In this document: positions 38,201 through 50,030 of the stretch, in pieces
Layout of the letters: each line of letters starts with the position of its first letter
How positions within the stretch are numbered: the first letter of the stretch is position 1
NCBI RefSeq assembly: GCF_028769735.1
Contig: NC_088171.1
Span: 134,463,033 to 134,527,032, forward strand
Length of the DNA: 64,000 nt
Direction of reading: 5' to 3'
Source of the DNA: Zonotrichia leucophrys gambelii
Lineage: Eukaryota; Chordata; Aves; Passeriformes; Passerellidae
Notes under the pieces: generated by a model
What the model saw: only the letters and a program-made list of their open reading frames with translations
What the model was told of the DNA's origin: nothing
Databases searched by the model: none
Position numbers and translations under genes: made by a program

Positions 38201-41093
38201 TCAAAGGTTTATTTATTGGCTAGTACAGGCACTTGAGAAAACTTAGGTATACTTTTCAGACAAAGAAAATTAGCAGATAATCTGATTCAAGCACAAAATA
38301 GGGCTGCAAACATCCTGTCTATGATTCACTGGATATTATTCCTGATTTTCTAGAAATACACTATTTAATAATCTAACCACCATACATAATAGCACAATTT
38401 CAGAATTCCAGAAAATTATATACAATTTAGAGAGGGCCTACATGTCTGGGCTCATCCTCAGAAAGAAAAAAATATAGCAATTTATTCTAAATATATTTTA
38501 TTATAGTTATACCCATAATTATGCCTATGCTTTGGCTTCTTATATAATCTGTGTAGATAGTTTCCTCCAGAGGTAGTTCAGCATGTTAAGTTAAAGGAGG
38601 AACATTTCTCACTGACAAAGAAGAAAGCTGTGAAGATTATAATTTTTTCTACTCCACCTCCTGGCAAGTGTTAGTAACTCCAAAAAAGAACACACTAATC
38701 CACTTAAAATTGCCTTATAAGGGATATTTGGTAGAAATCCAAAAAAAACCTCAATCTTCTAACAGAAAATTAATAAGATTATATATTATTTCTGCTACTT
38801 GGATTCTGATCTTGGTTAGAGTGCTTAAGGTCCCTTTAAAAACATGGTGAAAATAGTATTTCTTCTAAGTTGCTGAAGGATTAATTTGAAAAGTTTCCAT
38901 ACGCAAATTATAGAGGCTCTGAGTTTACTGAAAGTTCACCGAGTTACTGAGATGTCCACAGAAGAGGATTTCGCTTTCATAAGAGCGAGTATTGCCTTTT
39001 GCTGCTGGCATGACACCTTCCTACCAGTCCTGCCTTTCAGCCATGGGGAGTGAACATGTAATTTTAAAGTCAGGAGCATTTAGTTCTTGAGAGATAAAAC
39101 TTCACATATCATTTAACAGTAGTCTTATAATGAACCTAATTTTGAGTTTGTGGGAACACAGTAACAGGCAAAAATTTCATTGTAATAAAGTGTGGGACTT
39201 ATTTCAGCTATGCTGTGCCTGGATCTACAGTACTGGATGAGATGGTTTAAGAAATATCTAAGATTAAGAGAACAACATGCTAACAGCTGGATGTGGAATT
39301 TATCTCTTCAAGGTTTTAAATTCAGACCCCTATTATTTCTGAAAGCTTTACACTTATTATTAGTGAAAACTTGCTCAGAAGCTGATTTCCAAGAATCAGA
39401 AAGGACCAACTGCTTTGCTGGGGCCAGTGGCTGGAATCCTGACACCAGTATTCACTGCATTAGGTAGAGCATATGTCTTTCCTGAAAGATTATTCCATAA
39501 AACTTCACTTGGACATTCTGGAGATAAAACCTATCTAGGCTTTTCCAATCTGAGTTTTAATATTTATGTTTTTTTCTTATGTACATACTACTGATAAATC
39601 AAAATTTATACACATGCAATTATTTTACAGTTCCAGTACATTTTGGGAAAAATGGGAGAGGTTATGGACTTATCTTAACATTTAGCTGGGTAGAAGGAAA
39701 AGATGGTTTCATATTCTATTTCCCTTGCTTCCACGTGCCTATCAGAAAGCACAGGGAATTCAGCAGCCCTGGTAAAACAGGGAATCTACGGTGTGCTACA
39801 GAGAAGGCTCAAGCAGAATATATTCCCCCATCCATCTAGTGCAACAGTTGAAACCTTCTAGTTTACAGTTTCCTCTTTGAATTCCTCCTAGAGCATATAT
39901 CAATGTTACTTTATCTTCAGGATTAATTCAATGTTACTACTAAACAACATTTACTCATCTTTGACGTCACATTCCAGTCATTATAGCAGCATCTCCTTCG
40001 GCATCTGGAACATATTTCCATTTAAACTGATTTACCTATAATTTCATATGCATGTTTATTTCCTTAATCCATTTCAGACCTTGCACGTAAGTGTATGTGT
40101 GTATAGAAACTGGAGATATCATTAAAGCTTTGTTAATACTAGGATGAAATTTAAAGACAGTTTTTTTCTCTACTTTCACTGCTCAAATTAATTTGCAAGA
40201 TTTGTTTTATAATGGAATATAGTGTTAGTGCTGGATATTTTGTTTCCTAATAAATGCATGTTACTATTTTTCCCAGAATAATATTCTAACATAGTCTTTT
40301 TGTTAATTTTGTCTTACTTACTTAATACATTTTTCCTACCTACATGTCCTCTACCTCAAAGACCTAGACCTCTGAGAGACCTGACTAGTGCCACAGCTAC
40401 TGAGTAATGTTTCTTCAAATTTCTTTAGCTGTTCTTCCCAGGATTCACAGTTAATGGCAATTTTTCCCTGGAGCAAAACTCTGTGGAGAGGACAATTTTC
40501 TTATAATACCAAACAAAATAGCACTTAGACAAAACTACATATAGCCTTTATCAAGTATCCAAATTTAGTTCTTGTTTTCTCTGTTAATCATTCAACCTTT
40601 TTCAAACAAACTAGCAATATTTGGTTATGGAAGGCTTTGTTTGGAATTAAATCTGCAACAAAGTTGTCAGAGTTCCTGAGTCTGAAGGGTCTTCAAAGTA
40701 CCCATAAAGACACAAAAATTATTTCTTTTCATGACTTCTTTTTAAGGTGTGACTTTTTGTAGACAACAGACATGCAGGGAATTAAAAAGAAAAGGTCTCT
40801 CATGTTCACTAACTTTTGGAGAGTGTAGTGGCATTGTTTGCAAAGAGCATCAGTTGCTGCTTCTCTTCTCTAGTTGTGAACAGACCAGCTAAAGTATCAA
40901 TTCTTAAGGTGACAAAGCCTAAAGAAAAGTCTGATTTTCTTGGCATGGCAATAGAGGGCCATATGCTACACATGTACATGCTAAAGCACGTAGTGTCTTT
41001 TGTGGTAATAAACATCAAAGCAGAAAAATCTAGGTGAAGGACACCAACAGACTGTTTAAAAGGTTTTGCTAGCCTTTGCACTCCAATGAGTAT
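35201..41093. other. Intergenic desert, no recognisable feature
   Basis: Nearly 6 kb without a gene or recognised repeat. The longest frames (39192-39467 and 39579-39839, both plus, 91 and 86 codons) show no domain and no exon-like borders. A balanced-composition stretch at about 38935-39055 could be conserved non-coding sequence, but the window gives no proof. Confidence 0.5.
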
Positions 41094-41742
41094 TACAGAA
41101 TTACAGAAGCACAGAATAAGCTGAGTTGGAAGGATCATCAAGTTCAGCTCCTGGCCCTGCACAGCACCATCCCCAAGAGTCACATCATGTGCCCAAGAGC
41201 TTTGTTCAAACGCTTGAACTCTGTCAGGCTGGTGCTGTGACCACTTCCCTTGGGAGCCTGTTCCACTGCCCAATCACCCTCTGGGGGAAGAACCTTTTAC
41301 TGATATCCAATCTAAACTTCCCCTGACACAGCTTCATTCTGTTCTCTCAGGTCCTGTCACTGGTCACCAGAGAGAAGGGATCAGTGCCTGCCCCTCTTCT
41401 TCCCCTCACAAGGAAGTTGCAGACTGCAATGAAGTCTCCTCTCAGTTTCCTCCAGGCTGAACCGAGAACCTCAGCCTCTCCTCATTTGGCTTCCCCTCAA
41501 GACTCTTCATTATCTTCATTGCCCTCCTCTCTAATTGGGGACAGTCTCTAATTGCTTCATGTCTTATATTGTGCCCCAAACTGCCCCCAGCACTCGAGGT
41601 GAGGCTGCCCCAGCTCAGAGCAGAGCAGGACAATCCCCTCCCTTGCCCTGCTGGCAATGCTGTGCCTGATGCCCCCCAGGACAGGGCTGTTCCTCCTGGC
41701 TGCCAGGGCACTGCTGGCTCACATTCAACTTCCCATCAAGTC
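41094..41742 (-). mobile_element. CR1 LINE 3' fragment, reverse orientation, well preserved
   Basis: The plus strand begins 'acagaattacagaagcacag' (reverse complement of the tail), then 'agttggaaggatcatcaagt', 'caggctggtgctgtgaccac', 'ttgggagcctgttccactgc', 'gatatccaatctaaacttcc', 'agtctcctctcagtttcctc', 'aggctgaaccgagaacctca', 'gaggctgccccagctcagag' and 'cactgctggctcacattcaa'. This is the full order expected for about 650 bases of a reversed CR1. GC content is well above the flanks. The 154-aa minus-strand frame at 40809-41273 and the frames at 41442-41711 come from it or its edge. Confidence 0.95.
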
Positions 41743-42829
41743 TGAAATTGCATTGTATTTATCATTTTTGTACACTTGCTGTATAATCTATGGGTTAAAA
41801 TTAGGCTTTCACTTACCACAGAAATCACTACTCATTTCATCAGATGTGAACCATACATGCTAGAAAGCTGCAGCAAAGCTCTGAAGAACAAGGTGGGAAA
41901 TGACCAGAATATTTCTTTAGAAATGTTCTTTTTGCCATTCCTTAGAGTCCAAACATTTTTGAAAGAGACTCCTAGCTACTCTTCTACCTTTTTTCTCTGA
42001 TTCTTTATTTATGTTTTCCTTCTCATACTTTAAGCTTTAGTATAAACTCCTAAAGCATAGCTTTTAAAGATACTGGTAAGTCTTTCTGGCACTTTGCAAA
42101 TCAAAAAAGGATTTGATGATTTTACTTTTCCAACTTCTTTATGTATGTAAGGGACATTTTAACTAGTAGGACATGAAATCATTGCTGAGGATAAAGACTG
42201 AAGGTCTTAATATCTCAGGTTGAATCACACTAGGTAAACGGAGTCCCTGAAATTCTCTGCTTACAAAATTGTCCTTTTGACATTTCCCATTCTCCTCATG
42301 GAAAAAAAATAGTATCTGAGGACCAGTACATCTGTTTACCATTTGTATGCCTGGGATATGAAAACTGAAGAAGCTGAATGAATAGCGTTCCCAGTCTGGA
42401 GTCAGTCAAACACCCAGTCACTTAAATGGTTCCCTGTGCTTTTCCTTATTCACTTAATTTTTTTTTAATAAAAATGAAATGTTGTTATTTCAGTTACATT
42501 AACAATGTTATTGCCCTCTAGTGGACTTATTTATTTGCAATTGCATAAATTAACCTGAGAAAGTTTTCAGAAACATATGCTCTGTAACATAGAACTGTGA
42601 GTCTGAACCAGAAAATAACTTTGATTAAAAAATATCCCATTAATTACTTTTCAAAAGGTATGTGCTGGGGATTATGAAATGCAAATTATATTGGAAGACA
42701 GAAAACTTGTTGTATTACATCAAATAATGAAAAAAGTCTGTTGCAATAAAGTCTCAAATATCTATCTGGCAGTGGCATCAACCAGTCAAGAACGGCATGA
42801 CTGCCTAAAGCTCAAAAAATACATCAGGC
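41743..42829. other. Intergenic, no recognisable feature
   Basis: AT-rich spacer between two CR1 copies. No gene recognised. Confidence 0.55.
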
Positions 42830-43115
42830 ATGTAGTGACAAGACAAGGGGAAATGGCATCAAATTAAAAAATGGTAGGTTTAGGTTAGATATTAGGAAAA
42901 AAAATTCTTTACAGTGAGGGTGGTGAGGCACTGGAACAGGTTGCCCAGAGCAGCTGTAGATGCTCCATCCCTAGAGGTGTTCCAGGCCAGGCTGGATGGG
43001 GCTCTGAGCAATCTGGTATAATTAAAATCCCCCGTCCGTGACGGGGTAGGGCAGGGTTGGAACTGGATGGTCTTTAAGGTACCTTTTAACCCAAAACATT
43101 CTACAGTTCTATGCT
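42830..43115 (+). mobile_element. CR1 LINE 3' end, well preserved
   Basis: Contains 'gtagtgacaagacaagggga', 'taggttagatattaggaaaa', 'agtgagggtggtgaggcact', 'ggaacaggttgcccagagca', 'tccaggccaggctggatggg', 'ttggaactggatggtcttta' and the tail 'ttctacagttctatg'. This matches the CR1 subfamily with the 'ggaactggatgatctttaaggtccc' ending. 5'-truncated. Confidence 0.94.
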
Positions 43116-44029
43116 GTCTGCTCCTCAGTATGCATTATTCAGTCCCAATAATGCTAAGGCATTATTCATATTCTATTGTAGCTTCAATGCTTGGTTCAAT
43201 TTCTGAAATTAGTCAGCATGTAAAACTGTGTTGGGGACAGACAGCAAGCCTTGAAAAATGTTCAATCACAGAAAAAAGTAAAGGGTAAGCAGCACAGAAA
43301 GGCAACAAAAGAAAATATTATCAGAAGAATATCAGAAAATTATCAGGCCATGCATAAAATATAGGAGTTTTTAAATTAGTTCATAAAGATTAAAATTGAA
43401 GGTACTGGTCTAATAAAGACAGCTAAGGTGAATAAAGAGGTAGATGGATTTTAGAAAGAAACCACATCGGTAGGTCTAAAAGCATTGTTTAAGGAACCTA
43501 ACTGGCCATTGCAAACTGCACTGAGCATCAATCTAGATAGCATAGCTAGATCCCTTCACATGTGTCTAAATGTGGCCTTTATATATGAAATGAATTGCAA
43601 TTTGGATGTTTTAACTTAGAACAAGAATCAGTGAAACTCTCTTTGGGATAAAATATGTCTGAATTTTCTATGAAATACTGAGTATTAATGGGAGTAAAAT
43701 ATGACTTCACAAATATCACAAATTTCCATGTTGCAGCATTTCTAATGTGATTATAATTTGGTAATTTAATAATTTTTTAATATCTGGTGGGAGTTATTTT
43801 AATATTTGGAGTCCATCAATAATACTTATTTCACATAATAAGGAGCTACATAAATATTTATTAAATGATGCATAATTTTTCAAAACCATTTCTTAGCACA
43901 TAGCAGCCTTGAAAATTTGACTGAGAGAGACTGATTACTGCAAATTCCATTGCTTGTGCTTTGAAGTGAATTGGATTACTCTGGATTTACACAAGGGCCT
44001 GGAGTACATTAACAGGCTTTAGCTACCCT
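43116..44029. other. Intergenic, no recognisable feature
   Basis: AT-rich; no gene or repeat recognised. Confidence 0.55.
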
Positions 44030-44450
44030 AATCAGCCTCACCTGGATCTTCACCCAGCCGCTCTTCCTATGGGCTTGGAGGTTTCATGAAGCTCATGCCA
44101 GGACACGCAGCCCTGCCCTGCATGGAGGTGTCCCCACACCTGCCTGCTGCTGTCCTGGTCCAAGGGAACTGCACAGACCTGGAGCATATGCTGTAGCAGC
44201 CTTGTATCCAGCCCTGTCTCCTGTCACCCCTGAAGGAATCCCTGTGATCTCCCCAGACCTGACCCATGATCTCATCTCACACGGGACTGCTGATGGATGC
44301 TGCTCCTCTCACGGCTCTGCCTTCCTGCAGTAGTGCTGTTCTTCTGTCAGTGAGCACTACCCTGCCTGTGCTCAGCTCTTCAGCAGACCAGTGAACCATC
44401 CTCTTCTGGACTAGACCAGAGCCCTTTAACCAAGGGCCGTTGTTGCTCCC
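44030..44450. other. GC-rich patch, unclassified, possibly a dispersed repeat
   Basis: About 420 bases with abrupt rise in GC and many CCTG/CAGG words inside very AT-rich DNA. The abrupt borders suggest inserted sequence, but I recognise no CR1 block, no TG...CA LTR ends with duplications and no coding domain. The overlapping minus-strand frames at 44067-44275 look compositional. It could be an avian LTR or satellite fragment, or a processed-transcript relic. Confidence 0.4.
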
Positions 44451-45963
44451 TGGAAAACAGATACATAAAACAAGAATTTTTTCCCTAACAAGTTCACATC
44501 TAGTATCAGCAAATTAGGCACAAATTTATGTTTGCTTGAATTTTGTGAAACGTGTTTAATGCTTCTGAGTTTTAAGGGCAGAGAGGACTTCTATACATCA
44601 CTCATAAAGAATCAGGGATAAATTTTTATACAATGTACTTCTTTGACAATTCTGAATATTTTTTAATCTGGTATTATTCTGCTCCTGTCATAAAGAACTC
44701 TAATATATTCATAAAACCCAGCCTTCACTTATAATCCCTTTTCAGAGCTTTAACTGCAACTTAAAATTTGGCTTCAGATTGCATAATATACCAAGTATAT
44801 TCTCTCAACAACTGTCGATTTAGGCAAAAAAATCACAGTAAAATCACTGTGAAAGAAGAAACATACACAGTTGAAAATTAAAATTAGACAAAGACAAATC
44901 TTAGTTTGACTATTTGGTGCCTACCTAGGAGTTTTCCCTCTGAGGGCAGGGGAAGTGCACAACATTAACCTGTTGGTGAAAATGTGGGCAGATATCTGAA
45001 ACAGCCTCAGAGAAGAATGCAAAAAAATTTGGCAAGCGGGTGCTTTGCCTCTTCCATTATAAAAAATTGATCAGTTTAAGTGCTTGCCAGAACAGGTATC
45101 ACCACGCAGATATAAGTCATCATATACACAGCTTCTAAGGGTGAACATGTTGAGATGTGTATCAGCCAAGCAACAACTCCATCCCTGTACTATTCCTGGG
45201 GTCAGATCAACTACAAAGAAACTCTGTATGCAGCTGATGAAAGCAAGCAGCCATTTGGTCATAACTGTGATCCATCCTTAGGCTAGATACAAAAAATGCC
45301 ACTAGAGTGGATTCCTCATATTAAGGAATCTCTCTGGTTATTCTGACTGAGTTTGAATTGTGCTTCACTTGTCAAGAATTTAATAACATTCTATAAAATT
45401 ATAGGATTGACTCTATGAATAAAATTGACAGGATCCAGATTTACAACAATATTTGTGAATGAGAATCTAGGACTAATTTTATCATAAATAAATCTATAGG
45501 CAAATATTGAATAAAGTGGGGGAACTCACATCTCTGGGTTGTAATTATATGACACATGTCCCTTTGAATTTCAGTGGATGCAGGATTTCCTGATTTCTCT
45601 TGCAAGGAATAAAAAATTGCTTTCTGTACTGCACAAAAATTTTGCTCATGCTGTTTTAACATATACCAAGCAATTTCCAGACAAAGGATATTTTCTCCCA
45701 ATTCAGTCAGGCAGTAATAAGTCTCATAGTTTCACTTCTTATCTCATCCTATTACTTCACTATTTCTGGGTTCCATTGTTCCAATCATGATGTTCTCAGT
45801 GTCCTTCTTGGTCAAACCATGACACTCAGACAGTATCATTTTTCCTGCTTTCTCTCAGTGGCACTGATACTTCATCTTTACCATATCCAATCAATCTCTG
45901 GCCTGCATCTAAAAAGGATATTCTCCCATTCAGATTGACTCATCATCTTTTATCAGTCATTAT
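44451..45963. other. Intergenic, no recognisable feature
   Basis: AT-rich; only short chance frames on both strands. Confidence 0.55.
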
Positions 45964-46091
45964 CTTTTTTTTTTTTCCGTGTTGTTGATGGTTTTGTTTT
46001 TTGGGTTTTTTTGCTTTGGTTTGGGGTTGTTATTTTTGGTTGGTTGGGTTTTGGGTTTCTTTGGTGATTTTGTTTCTTTGGTTTGGTGGTT

Positions 46092-46122
<31 letters not shown>
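45964..46122. repeat. T/G-rich low-complexity tract ending in T28
   Basis: Starts with T12 (45965-45976), continues as about 115 bases of T and G only in GGTTT/GGGTTT style, and ends with an uninterrupted run of 28 T (46095-46122). It reads as reverse-strand A/C-rich tracts seen elsewhere in the window (11750-11820, 15436-15502). The poly-F/W-rich frames across it are artefacts. Confidence 0.9.
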
Positions 46123-48015
46123 CTCTTCTCTTTCCTTATTATGGAGCAGTATGAAAGTGGCCTTCAGATGGACGTCACAAACCAAACCAATCCCTTTGAA
46201 CAGGGAAGAGATTGGTTCTTCCATTCACCACATAAAACCAAAATGTCTCTAAAAAATGGGAGAAGAGGCAGAGGCAATAACAGAAAGGTGAAAGACTGTG
46301 ATGCCCTTTTCCCAGCTGTAAGGATAAGTTTAGAGACTGGTAACTTTTAGGAGGACTCATGTCTTTCAGAAAATGACATCACTTCCCAAAGCTGTACATG
46401 CTGTAATTACATCACAATTGTATTACTGTCATCATATTCTCAGAACAGCAAGCTCATGTCATTCCAAGCAAGTACATTTTTAATCATTAAATGAAAAGGT
46501 TTTAATTCCAGGAGCTAGAGCAAAATGTATCATCTGTCTGCAAAGATGAAACGAGAGTGTACTAGTGTTTCAAAGAGTAGTCCCATTAGCCAGCACACTA
46601 ATGTGTTCCACAAAAGTCCACAAAACTTCACATCATGTGATGATCTTTCTCGACAAACTAAAAAAAAAAAAACCAAAAAAAAACTTATATTTAATAAGCA
46701 AATCTATGATCTATGTACTCCAGAAATGCTAATATTTCTTTGTTCTGTATTCCTTCTCAAGGCCTGGAACTATTAAAAAACTTTTATACAAAATTAAACC
46801 CTGATTAAATATCAATTTGCTTTTGTTCTAAGGTTGATTGTATTACTTACCTGTAATTCATCAAAACGATAATTAGTGGGTCAGTCATTTGGTCAATCTA
46901 CTTTGCTTTCAGGCAGGAGTAGATTGAAACATTCTTAGGTTTGACTTTTCAAAGTAGCCTCTTCCAACATTTACATAATATTAGAGCAAGACAAAAATTA
47001 TGTCTAACCTAGCTATTGTGGGTTTAAATTAAGTCAAATTTATCCCACAGTGATGAGGGATAATTCGTGTTCTTTTCATGATAGTTGTACATTTTCATGG
47101 AAGTGATTACCATGTCCTCTGCACCATCTTTCTTTCTAGGCAATACAAATCCAATTTCCAGTTCAAGAAAAAAGCTTTTCTCATCTGTTTTTAAATCTCT
47201 GATCATTTTGTTGCTCTTTTCTGTTTGTTTTCTCTTAGAGAATGGTGCCCAAACCTAATTTCTAGATGAAGCCTTGCCAAGTCTGAGGAAGGAAGGAAAA
47301 AATATCACTCAGAGCTGTCAGTTTTCCATGAGCCATTCCCAGAACAACATTTACCTTTTTTGGCAAGCTATTATAAACCTTAATTCAGACTAGGCCACAT
47401 TTATATTTTTCTGTAGTCTTTCTTGTGTTGCTCCTCCTCCTTTTGTAACTGCCCATATAACATCTTTGCCAAGCATGGGACTTGTATTTATCACCATTAA
47501 ATTTAATCAGGTTTGGAGTCTTTTCTCTGACATATGTTGATCTCCAGAATACTGACAAACTCCATAGTGCCAGTTCAATACCATGATGCCAATGCCATTG
47601 TATGAGTACTGCCAAGAAATTTTCCAAAGGGCTGGAAAACTAAGTATCCAGTAACAATACCCTAAATTTAAAAAGTTCTGTGCATGTGATACACGTCAGC
47701 AAACCATGTTACCTATATCATTGTCATTTTAAAAAGTTAATAAAAATCCAAGGAACTGTAAAGCAAGATTAGAAAAAAGGCTTAAATATTTTAAGTATTT
47801 GTAAAGCACCATAATGAAACAGTTCCCTTAATACACACCACTTTTGAATACTGAAGTAATTTTGTTAGACCAAAGACCTAACTTCTACAGACTTCGCACT
47901 TATCAGATATTCATATAATAAAAAAATAAACAAACTTATTTTTCAGCATTATTATTGCTTCTCTTATCACATAGATACTAATCTGATCTCGGATGTGGTA
48001 ACAAAGTATTTAATT
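46123..48015. other. Intergenic; A-rich tract at 46660-46683
   Basis: No gene recognised. One short A-rich tract (A12 CC A9 style) at 46660-46683. Confidence 0.55.
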
Positions 48016-48045
48016 TAATCTCTTGTACTGTACTACAAGAGATTA
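48016..48045. repeat. Perfect 12-bp inverted repeat, 6-nt loop
   Basis: TAATCTCTTGTA at 48016-48027 and TACAAGAGATTA at 48034-48045 are exact reverse complements around CTGTAC, which can itself pair in part. Pairing stops at once beyond the stem. Too short for a canonical microRNA precursor. Confidence 0.85.
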
Positions 48046-48510
48046 TTTAAGTCACATACAAATTTCCTGAAACAAGTCCTTTGGTAGTATAAGTTTGTCC
48101 CATTAAAACATTTAAATCACTCTACAGTACACGAAGCTGAATGGTGGAAGTGACTCTGTCTGCTTTACACTTTTTTTGGAGTGGAATTTTTAAACAAATT
48201 ATTTTTAATTCATAGGTTACTTGCAGTACACTTACTGGAAATTTCCAAGTCTTGTATGAGTCTGTGTAGCCTTCTAAGTCATCTGATTATTATTTATGGT
48301 CCCCAAGAATTTTCTGTATGATCACACACTTATAGATGTATTTGAATTCCTCATCTAAATATAAAACCAGCTATTTTCTTTAGACTATTGATCATTTATG
48401 TGCTTTGTGGATATTTAGATTTTTTAACCCTCAAATTTTAGTTTTTCAATGATAAGCTTTGCTCAGAATTGCATTAAATAAGGAAGAAAAACAATTACAA
48501 AGCTTAGAGT

Positions 48511-48860
48511 TCATATAGACATAGGAGGGTTCGTGTTGGAAGGGACCTTAAAGATCACCCAGTTCCAACCCTCCCTGCCACGGATAGGAACAGCTTACAC
48601 TAGACCAGGCTGTTCAGAGCCCATCTAACATGGCCTTGAACACTTCTAGGTATGGTGCATTCATAATTTCCCTGAACAACCTGCTCTTGTGCCTCACCAG
48701 CATCACAATAAATAATTTCTTCTGAATACTTAATCAAAATCTACTCTCTTTCAATTCAAAACCATTCCCCCTTGTCCTATCACTACATGTCCTTGTAAAA
48801 TTTCTCTCCATCAGTCTTGTACTTAGACCTATAAACTACAGACTACAACTCTGTGTATGT
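48511..48860 (-). mobile_element. CR1 LINE 3' fragment, reverse orientation
   Basis: Reverse-strand CR1 landmarks: 'gtgttggaagggaccttaaa', 'gatcacccagttccaaccct', 'ctgccacggataggaacagc', 'ctaacatggccttgaacact', 'aaccattcccccttgtccta', 'tcactacatgtccttgtaaa'. Similarity fades after about 48860. Moderate divergence. Confidence 0.92.
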
Positions 48861-49560
48861 TAACATCACATTGGTTAAATAAATGAAGCACAAAAAATTA
48901 GAAAAATCCTAACTAAATTATTTTATGAGCTCTAGTCTTCAAGTTGTAATGATAATTAAAGAATAGACTAGCTCTCTTATTTGATTAACAAAATATGCTC
49001 ATCTTACAGACTTGAGCTCCAGACAAGATAGAGCCAGTGAAACAGAACTTTCTCAAAGAATGAAGGAGAAAACTTTTGCTTCTATTTTAATCCAAGCTCC
49101 ATTGTTTCTATCCATATTTGGATATATATCTTCTCACTAGGATACAATTCATACATTTCACACTTCTTTTCAATACTAAACATGGATGAATATCATATGT
49201 TTGAAGTTAAGTGCATCTATGGGTTTGGGAAAAGCAAGAAGTTTCTGGTTCCTTTGAAATCTCAATGTGAAAGTATGAGTGCTATTTGGAAGCTTCTCCC
49301 AAGCTAAAGGTCTAAGCATAATTCCGCCTCTTCTTCAGTTATGCATGAGTAAGAACATATGCATAGGATTTCTAGTGGAAGACTCCTTAATGATACAGAA
49401 ATATTGTATAGCCAGTTCTTGTCCTTTTATGAAGTATCTTGCAATGGAGAAGAAAATATAATTGAGAAGACCAGAAAAATCCAGGCAGAGGAAAGATAAA
49501 AAGCTCTGCATGTCTTAGATTAAGGAAGATGAGAAGATATATACATTAAAAACATAATAT
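48861..49560. other. Intergenic, no recognisable feature
   Basis: AT-rich; no gene or repeat recognised. Confidence 0.55.
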
Positions 49561-49617
49561 CTTTGTACTATCTATCTCCAAGAAATAATATCTTTCTTGG
49601 AGAAAGATAGTACAAAG
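49561..49617. repeat. Near-perfect 25-bp inverted repeat, 7-nt loop
   Basis: The left arm 49561-49585 (starting CTTTGTACTATCTATCTCCA) and right arm 49593-49617 (starting TTTCTTGGAGAAAGATAGTA) pair at 24 of 25 positions around TAATATC. The single mismatch is T/A at the position where the right arm has GAGAAAG. As RNA this would be one long rod of about 57 nt. It is longer and cleaner than any other inverted repeat that I see in the window. No transposon-like terminal motifs or duplications were found. A template-switch mutation is the simplest origin; a small-RNA hairpin or folded-back element is possible. Confidence 0.93.
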
Positions 49618-49960
49618 CATCATAAGAACCAGGATCATATTTGTATTTACACTTTGTACAGAGCAGAATTGGGCTGGAAGAGGGTGCAGGTAGGTGGTGT
49701 GTTACAAAAATCTTCAGTAAATTTTGTGTGACTTTGCTGTGCCTCAGTTATAGAGGTCACGCTAAACTGAACAAGTAAGAGTTGATAAAAGTCTACAGCA
49801 TAACCTAACTACTTTATATATGCTCTTTACAGAATACAGATGTAAAACTGGATTGCTTATTTGGACACTGGACACTTTCTTGCCAGTGTCACTGCCACCA
49901 GGAGTCATGTACACACAGACTTTTCAAAGCTAATAACCATCAGTTGCGTCTCACCTTTTT
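49618..49960. other. Intergenic, no recognisable feature
   Basis: No gene or repeat recognised. Confidence 0.55.
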
Positions 49961-50030
49961 ATAGAATCATAGGATCATAGACTGGCCTAGATTGGAATCA
50001 TCTAGTTACAGCTCCCTGATCTTCCCATCT
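49961..50030 (-). mobile_element. Short CR1 3' tail, reverse orientation
   Basis: 'atagaatcataggatcatag' followed by 'actggcctagattggaatca' is the reverse complement of a CR1 tail. Only about 70 bases are recognisable, so this is a severely 5'-truncated copy. Confidence 0.75.

Noticed and set aside
40809..41273. Minus-strand open frame of 154 codons
   Set aside because: Its first part lies in the CR1 copy at 41094-41742 and the rest shows no domain; not a host gene.
45979..46350. Plus-strand open frame of 123 codons, very rich in F, G and W
   Set aside because: Produced by the T/G-rich low-complexity tract and T28 run.
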